Assembly (NCBI GenBank): GCA_023434015.1
Contig: JAEYTM010000142.1
Span: 1 to 8,675 of the forward strand
From: Pseudomonadota bacterium
GTDB taxonomy: Bacteria; Pseudomonadota; Alphaproteobacteria; Caulobacterales; Caulobacteraceae
Length of the DNA: 8,675 bases
Direction: 5' to 3'
The notes under the pieces were generated by a model. The model searched no databases and was not told the DNA's origin. It worked only from the letters and a program-made list of their open reading frames with translations. This document shows positions 5,687 to 8,675 of this stretch, in pieces. The translations under genes and the position numbers were made by a program. How positions within the stretch are numbered: the stretch's first letter is position 1; every line of letters starts with the position of its first letter.

Positions 5687-7534
5687 CTAGGCCACCTGCC
5701 CGAACTGCAGCGCCGCGAGGCGCGCGTAGAGGCCGTTCCTGGCCACCAGCTCGGCGTGCGAGCCCTCCTCGACCACCCGGCCTTCATCCATGACCACGAT
5801 GCGGTCGGCCTTGAGCACGGTCGCCAGCCGGTGGGCGATGACCAGGGTGGTGCGCCCGATCATGGCTTCGTCGAGCGCACGCTGCACCAGCCGCTCGTTC
5901 TCGGCGTCGAGGGCGCTGGTCGCCTCGTCGAGGAGCAGGATCGGCGCCTCGCGCACCAGGGCGCGGGCGATGGCCAGCCGCTGGCGCTGGCCGCCCGAGA
6001 GGCTGCGGGCGCGTTCGCCGACCGGGGTGTCCAGGCCCTGCGGCAGGTCGGCGATGAACCCCTCCGCCTGGGCGGCGCGGACGGCGGCCTCGATCTCCTC
6101 CAGGCTGGCGTCCTCGCGGCCGAACCGGACGTTCTCCAGCGCCGAGCCGGAGAACAGCGCCGAGTCCTGGGCGACCAGGGCCATGCGGGCGCGGACATCG
6201 GCCGGATCGGCCTCGCGCAGGTCGACGTCGTCGACCAGCACCCGTCCCGCCTGCGGATCGTAGAACCTCAGCAGCAGGCGGAAGACCGTGCTCTTGCCCG
6301 CGCCGGACGGCCCGACCAGGGCCACCCGCTCGCCGGGGCGGACGTTCAGCGAGAACCCGCGCAGCGCGGGAAGGTCGTCGCGGCCGGGATAGGCGAAGGT
6401 CACCTTGTCCAGCGTCACCTCGCCGCGCGACGGGTGCGGAAGCGGCGTCGGCGTGGCCGGGGCGGCGACGCCGGGACGGGCGTCGAGCAGGTCGCCGACC
6501 CGCTCCATGGCGCCGGCGGCCTTCTGCACGTCGCCCCAGGTCTCGCCGAGGGCGCCGACGGAGCCGGCCGCCATCACCGACAGGAAGGCGAACTGGAACA
6601 GGGCGCCCCAGCTCATGTCGCCGCGCAGGCCGGCGTGGACGCCCAGCCAGAAGATCGCCACCACCCCGCCGAACACCAGGCCGATGACCGCCGCGGTCAT
6701 CACCGCACGGGCGCGCATCCGGCGCAGCGAGATGCGGAAGGCGTCTTCGACCGCCGGGCCGAAGCGGCCGGGGGTGGACGGCTCGCGGCCGAAGGCCTGC
6801 ACCGTCTCCAGGGCGTCGAGGCTCTCGCCGGCATAGCCCACGGCGCTCGCGAACTGGTCCTGGGTCGAGGCCGTCAGCCGCCGCACCTGGCGGCCGAACA
6901 GGAACAGCGGCGCCAGGACGAAGGGGATCAGCAGCAGAACGAGGCCGGTCAGCGGCGGGCTGACCACCATCATCAGCACGATCGCCCCGATCAGGGTCAG
7001 CAGGTTGCGCAGGGCGACCGAGATCGAGGAGCCGACCAAGCTCTCGACGATCTGGATGTCGGTGGTCAGGCGCGACAGCACCTCACCGGTGCGGGTCTTG
7101 AGGAAGAAGGCCGGGTCGAGCGTCAGGATATGGCTGTAGACGGCCTTGCGGAGGTCGGCGACCACCCGCTCGCCCAGCTTGGTGATGAAGAAATACCGCA
7201 GGGCCGAGGCCAGGGCCAAGGTGAGGGCCACGGCGCCGATCAGCAGGAACCAGCGATCCACCGCGCCGCCGGCGGCCCCCGCCCCGGTGAGCTGATCGAC
7301 CAGCAGGCGTACCGCCCCGGACAGCCCGAGGGTGGCGCTGGTCGACAGCAACAGGAACAGGAAGGACAGACTGGCGTCGCCCCAGTGGGCGGCGATGAAC
7401 GGCGCGAGCCGGCGCAGCGCGCCAAGATTGCGGCTGCGCTCCCGCCGGCCGGCGGATTCGGAAAGGTTCTGGGCCAAAGCCGCGCCGGCGCTGGGCCGTC
7501 CTGGGGCGGTGGTTTCCGCCGGCGAGCCACTCAT
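5687..7534 (-). CDS. ABC exporter half-transporter, fused permease-ATPase (MsbA/lipid-exporter-like)
   Basis: A 615-residue type IV ABC exporter subunit expected to work as a homodimer in the inner membrane. The N-terminal ~35 residues are polar. The transmembrane domain spans about 52-330 with six predicted helices and the usual intracellular-loop segments (RTGEVLSRLTTDI, 148-160; YAGESLDALETVQAFGRE, 234-251). The nucleotide-binding domain spans about 372-610: Walker A GPSGAGKST (408-416), Q-loop Q456, signature LSGGQ (512-516), Walker B ILLLDE with catalytic E537, D-loop SALD, and switch H568. All catalytic residues are intact. I start at ATG 7534; the frame stays open 44 codons further but would run through the divergent rpmE promoter and start. 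AAGGTG lies about 11 bases upstream. Lipid A, another lipid or a drug are all possible substrates; sequence alone does not decide. Confidence 0.92.
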   Translation of the reverse strand: MSGSPAETTAPGRPSAGAALAQNLSESAGRRERSRNLGALRRLAPFIAAHWGDASLSFLFLLLSTSATLGLSGAVRLLVDQLTGAGAAGGAVDRWFLLIGAVALTLALASALRYFFITKLGERVVADLRKAVYSHILTLDPAFFLKTRTGEVLSRLTTDIQIVESLVGSSISVALRNLLTLIGAIVLMMVVSPPLTGLVLLLIPFVLAPLFLFGRQVRRLTASTQDQFASAVGYAGESLDALETVQAFGREPSTPGRFGPAVEDAFRISLRRMRARAVMTAAVIGLVFGGVVAIFWLGVHAGLRGDMSWGALFQFAFLSVMAAGSVGALGETWGDVQKAAGAMERVGDLLDARPGVAAPATPTPLPHPSRGEVTLDKVTFAYPGRDDLPALRGFSLNVRPGERVALVGPSGAGKSTVFRLLLRFYDPQAGRVLVDDVDLREADPADVRARMALVAQDSALFSGSALENVRFGREDASLEEIEAAVRAAQAEGFIADLPQGLDTPVGERARSLSGGQRQRLAIARALVREAPILLLDEATSALDAENERLVQRALDEAMIGRTTLVIAHRLATVLKADRIVVMDEGRVVEEGSHAELVARNGLYARLAALQFGQVA

Positions 7535-7548
7535 AACACGTTCACACC

Positions 7549-7578
7549 TTGCACTTCGTTGGGCGTTTCCTGTATACG
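7549..7578 (+). promoter_or_regulatory. Predicted rpmE promoter
   Basis: TTGCAC (7549-7554) and TATACG (7573-7578) with an 18-bp spacer, in the 118-bp gap between the divergent exporter gene and rpmE. The -10 core TGTATACG also reads as TATACA on the other strand (7576-7571), so the same element might serve the exporter, though no good -35 is seen for that direction. The predicted rpmE leader is about 65-70 nt. Confidence 0.5.
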
Positions 7579-7595
7579 CCCGGCTTCCTGAAGGT

Positions 7596-7609
7596 CGCCC
7601 TCGCGGGCG
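7596..7609 (+). other. Small GC hairpin in the rpmE leader
   Basis: CGCCC (7596-7600) pairs with GGGCG (7605-7609) around a TCGC tetraloop, extendable by G-U pairs. It sits in the predicted 5' leader of rpmE. Ribosomal-protein leaders are often autoregulatory, and E. coli L31 is reported to repress its own synthesis, but the stem is only five base pairs and could be chance in this GC-rich region. Confidence 0.2.
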
Positions 7610-7652
7610 GTCGTCCCTCTTTGGCCGCTCCTTTACGTCAGGCGCCCGCGCG

Positions 7653-7877
7653 ATGAAACAAGACACCCACCCGGATTACCACTTCATCACGGTCGTGATG
7701 ACGGACGGCTCCAGCTACCAGACGCGCTCCACCTACCAGAAGGAAGGCGCGGTCCTGAACCTGGATATCGACCCCAAGACCCACCCGGCGTGGACCGGCG
7801 GCGGTCACCAGATGCTCGACCGCGGCGGCCGCGTGTCGCGCTTCAACGCCAAGTTCGGCGCCTTCACCCGCAAGTAA
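7653..7877 (+). CDS. rpmE: 50S ribosomal protein L31
   Basis: A 74-residue ribosomal protein of the large subunit, which bridges to the small-subunit head in intact ribosomes. It begins MKQDTHPDYHFITVVMTDGS, with the standard MK.D.HP.Y opening, and ends GGRVSRFNAKFGAFTRK, the conserved L31 core followed by a basic tail. The zinc-binding cysteines of E. coli L31 (16, 18, 37, 40) are all absent; this is the C-minus form common in alphaproteobacteria, so it should not serve as a zinc reserve. The ATG at 7653 is fixed by the conserved N-terminus although the Shine-Dalgarno is weak (CAGG about ten bases upstream). It is a single-gene unit with its own promoter and a hairpin terminator. Confidence 0.95.
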   Translation: MKQDTHPDYHFITVVMTDGSSYQTRSTYQKEGAVLNLDIDPKTHPAWTGGGHQMLDRGGRVSRFNAKFGAFTRK

Positions 7878-7902
7878 GCGCCGGCAGTCGGTACGGATTT
7901 CG

Positions 7903-7932
7903 AACGCCGCGAAGGGCGACCTTCGCGGCGTT
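7903..7932 (+). terminator. rpmE intrinsic terminator with GNRA tetraloop
   Basis: A perfect 13-bp stem: AACGCCGCGAAGG (7903-7915) and CCTTCGCGGCGTT (7920-7932), capped by the tetraloop GCGA, a stable GNRA type. It starts 25 bases after the rpmE stop. The tail on the plus strand is only moderately T-rich (TTT, then GGCGTTT). It lies between the convergent rpmE and rcdA genes and may also stop transcripts from the rcdA side. Confidence 0.75.
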
Positions 7933-7960
7933 TGGCGTTTGGCGTTCGCTTGGCGTTGGC
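7931..7960. repeat. Short tandem-like TTTGGCG/TTGGCG repeats
   Basis: TTTGGCG occurs twice in a row (7931-7944), then TTCGC, TTGGCG and TTGGC (7945-7960). They are imperfect copies of a 6-7-base unit directly after the terminator stem, so they may form its extended, weakly T-rich tail or reflect replication slippage in non-coding DNA. The remaining bases before the rcdA stop show nothing recognisable. Confidence 0.5.
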
Positions 7961-7990
7961 AGGCCAGATCGGCGGACAGCCCGCGGGCCG

Positions 7991-8515
7991 CTAGAAGCCG
8001 CCGATGGCCACCCGCAGGCGATCGAACTGGGACAGCACCGGATGCGGTCCTTCGACCGCGGCGCCCTCGACATACATGCGCCGGTCCAGGTGCCGGACGC
8101 GCTCATAGAGCCGCTCGGAGCGGTCCAGCAGAACCAGCAGGCCAGGGGGCAGGTCGTCTTCCGCCGCGTCCTCCGGCGTTCCGCGGCAGACGTCCTCTGC
8201 GGCGAGGCGGTAGCGATCCTCGCAGGCCGCGTCAGCCGGCATGTCGCCTTCCCGCACCGCCCGCTGCACCAGCAGCCAGGAGGCCACCTGCATCAGGCGG
8301 GTGGTCAGGCGCATGCTTTCCGAGGCGTAGGCGAGGGCCGCGTTGCGCGACAGCAGCTTGGATTCCTGCCGGCCCGCGCCGTCGAGATAGCCGGCCGTCT
8401 CCTCGACCAGCTCCATCCCCTCCTGGAACGTGCGCTCGAACAGTTCGGAGCGGGCGAAATCCTGGATGACGTTGGCGCGCCAAGGTGTCGCGACGGCGGG
8501 ATCGAGGTCGATCAT
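7991..8515 (-). CDS. rcdA: DUF1465 family protein, RcdA-like ClpXP adaptor (regulator of CtrA degradation)
   Basis: A 174-residue soluble helical protein. I recognise the DUF1465/RcdA pattern: FARSELFERTFQEGMELVEETAGYLDG (20-46), the second helix ALAYASESMRLTTRLMQVASWLLVQRAV (60-87), an acidic linker (about 91-122), then LPPGLLVLLDRSERLYERVRHLDRRMY (122-148) and a C-terminal tail. In Caulobacter RcdA is a dimeric three-helix protein that, with CpdR, PopA and cyclic di-GMP, delivers the master regulator CtrA and other substrates to ClpXP at the swarmer-to-stalked transition. Length matches. The ATG at 8515 has only a weak Shine-Dalgarno (GAGGG is about 14 bases away). The same family occurs in non-Caulobacter alphaproteobacteria, so the CtrA role is strongest if the host is a caulobacter. 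No CtrA box (TTAA-N7-TTAA) or GANTC site is seen in the 99 bp upstream. Confidence 0.82.
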   Translation of the reverse strand: MIDLDPAVATPWRANVIQDFARSELFERTFQEGMELVEETAGYLDGAGRQESKLLSRNAALAYASESMRLTTRLMQVASWLLVQRAVREGDMPADAACEDRYRLAAEDVCRGTPEDAAEDDLPPGLLVLLDRSERLYERVRHLDRRMYVEGAAVEGPHPVLSQFDRLRVAIGGF

Positions 8516-8614
8516 CTTGCGTTCAAGGCCCTCAGTTTCCCACCGTTGGACGTCTTGTCATTTTGCCCCCGGCCCGTGCAACCGTCATGCCACGGAGGCG
8601 GTCCCGGAACGTGC

Positions 8615-8675
8615 CTAATTCGGGCCTAGCGAGAAGATGGCGTCGGCCGCGGCGCGGCCGGGGCGCGTTCGGTGG
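8615..8675 (-). CDS. C-terminal end of a probable DUF1192 small protein (runs off right edge)
   Basis: The last 19 codons of a minus-strand frame read HRTRPGRAAADAIFSLGPN and end in TAG at 8617-8615. The stretch RAAADAIF resembles the C-terminus of DUF1192 proteins, short (about 60 residues) coiled-coil-like polypeptides. As I recall, these often sit next to DUF1465 genes in alphaproteobacteria. Both the sequence resemblance and the position directly upstream of rcdA on the same strand support this, but the visible part is short. The alternative is no gene here, or a plus-strand gene starting at ATG 8637. The function of DUF1192 is not known to me. Confidence 0.45.
   Translation of the reverse strand, partial: HRTRPGRAAADAIFSLGPN

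Noticed and set aside
5756..7591. 611-codon plus-strand open frame antisense to the ABC exporter.
   Set aside because: Composition is Gln/Gly/Arg/Ala-rich with no family pattern, while the opposite strand holds a complete exporter with every ABC motif. It is a shadow of GC-rich codon usage.
7535..7666. 44-residue N-terminal extension of the ABC exporter.
   Set aside because: It would run through the rpmE promoter and start region and has Arg/Gly/Pro-rich, non-family sequence; ATG 7534 gives a normal exporter length.
8516..8614. CtrA box or GANTC methylation site controlling rcdA.
   Set aside because: No TTAA-N7-TTAA and no GANTC occurs in this gap. The window's GANTC sites that I noticed lie inside coding regions.
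8637..8675. Plus-strand gene starting at ATG 8637 (MASAAARPGRVRW).
   Set aside because: No properly spaced Shine-Dalgarno and low-complexity residues; the minus-strand DUF1192-like reading fits the neighbourhood better.

Overview
The window is a gene-dense, very GC-rich stretch of bacterial chromosome. The gene set points to an alphaproteobacterium, most likely of the Caulobacteraceae (Caulobacter/Phenylobacterium-like). The main evidence is an RcdA/DUF1465 cell-cycle proteolysis adaptor beside a likely DUF1192 gene and a cysteine-free ribosomal protein L31. Frequent GTG starts and GC-rich third codon positions fit. This placement is inferred from gene content, not from a database search. There is no transposase, integrase, tRNA, rRNA or CRISPR array, and no stretch over 300 bases lacks a gene.

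Layout. (1) 1-623, minus strand: an SRPBCC/AHSA1-type protein followed by the first codons of an ArsR-family repressor that runs off the left edge. Their upstream region carries two palindromes sharing the core AAGTC-NN-GACTT around a TTGACA -35 element, probably the repressor's own operators. (2) 624-1398, minus strand: an iron-storage pair, bfd (bacterioferritin-associated ferredoxin) then bfr (bacterioferritin). Each has a Fur/Mur-like TGCAAGT-N-ATT(C/A)GC(A/G) inverted repeat upstream. (3) 1569-4792, plus strand: cydA and cydB for a cyanide-insensitive-type cytochrome bd quinol oxidase with a short Q-loop. A 48-residue DUF2474 membrane peptide overlaps the end of cydB, and thiE (thiamine phosphate synthase) follows after 14 nt. 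(4) 4865-5662, plus strand: a SuhB-type inositol monophosphatase. (5) 5687-7534, minus strand: a complete half-size ABC exporter of the MsbA-like type. (6) 7653-7932, plus strand: rpmE (L31), divergent from the exporter and ended by a 13-bp GNRA-capped hairpin. (7) 7991-8675, minus strand: rcdA preceded by the tail of a probable DUF1192 gene.

How it works together: bfr and bfd store iron and release it by electron transfer. The cyd operon makes a high-affinity, NO/cyanide-tolerant terminal oxidase that needs three haems, so a shared iron/oxygen-responsive intergenic region between bfd and cydA is plausible. The rest is housekeeping: cofactor synthesis, ribosome, lipid or drug export, and CtrA-degradation control.

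I see no evidence for a wholly new multi-gene system. The most interesting signals are regulatory (paired ArsR operators, paired iron boxes), the DUF2474 micropeptide, and a Thr at a usual ferroxidase-ligand position in Bfr.
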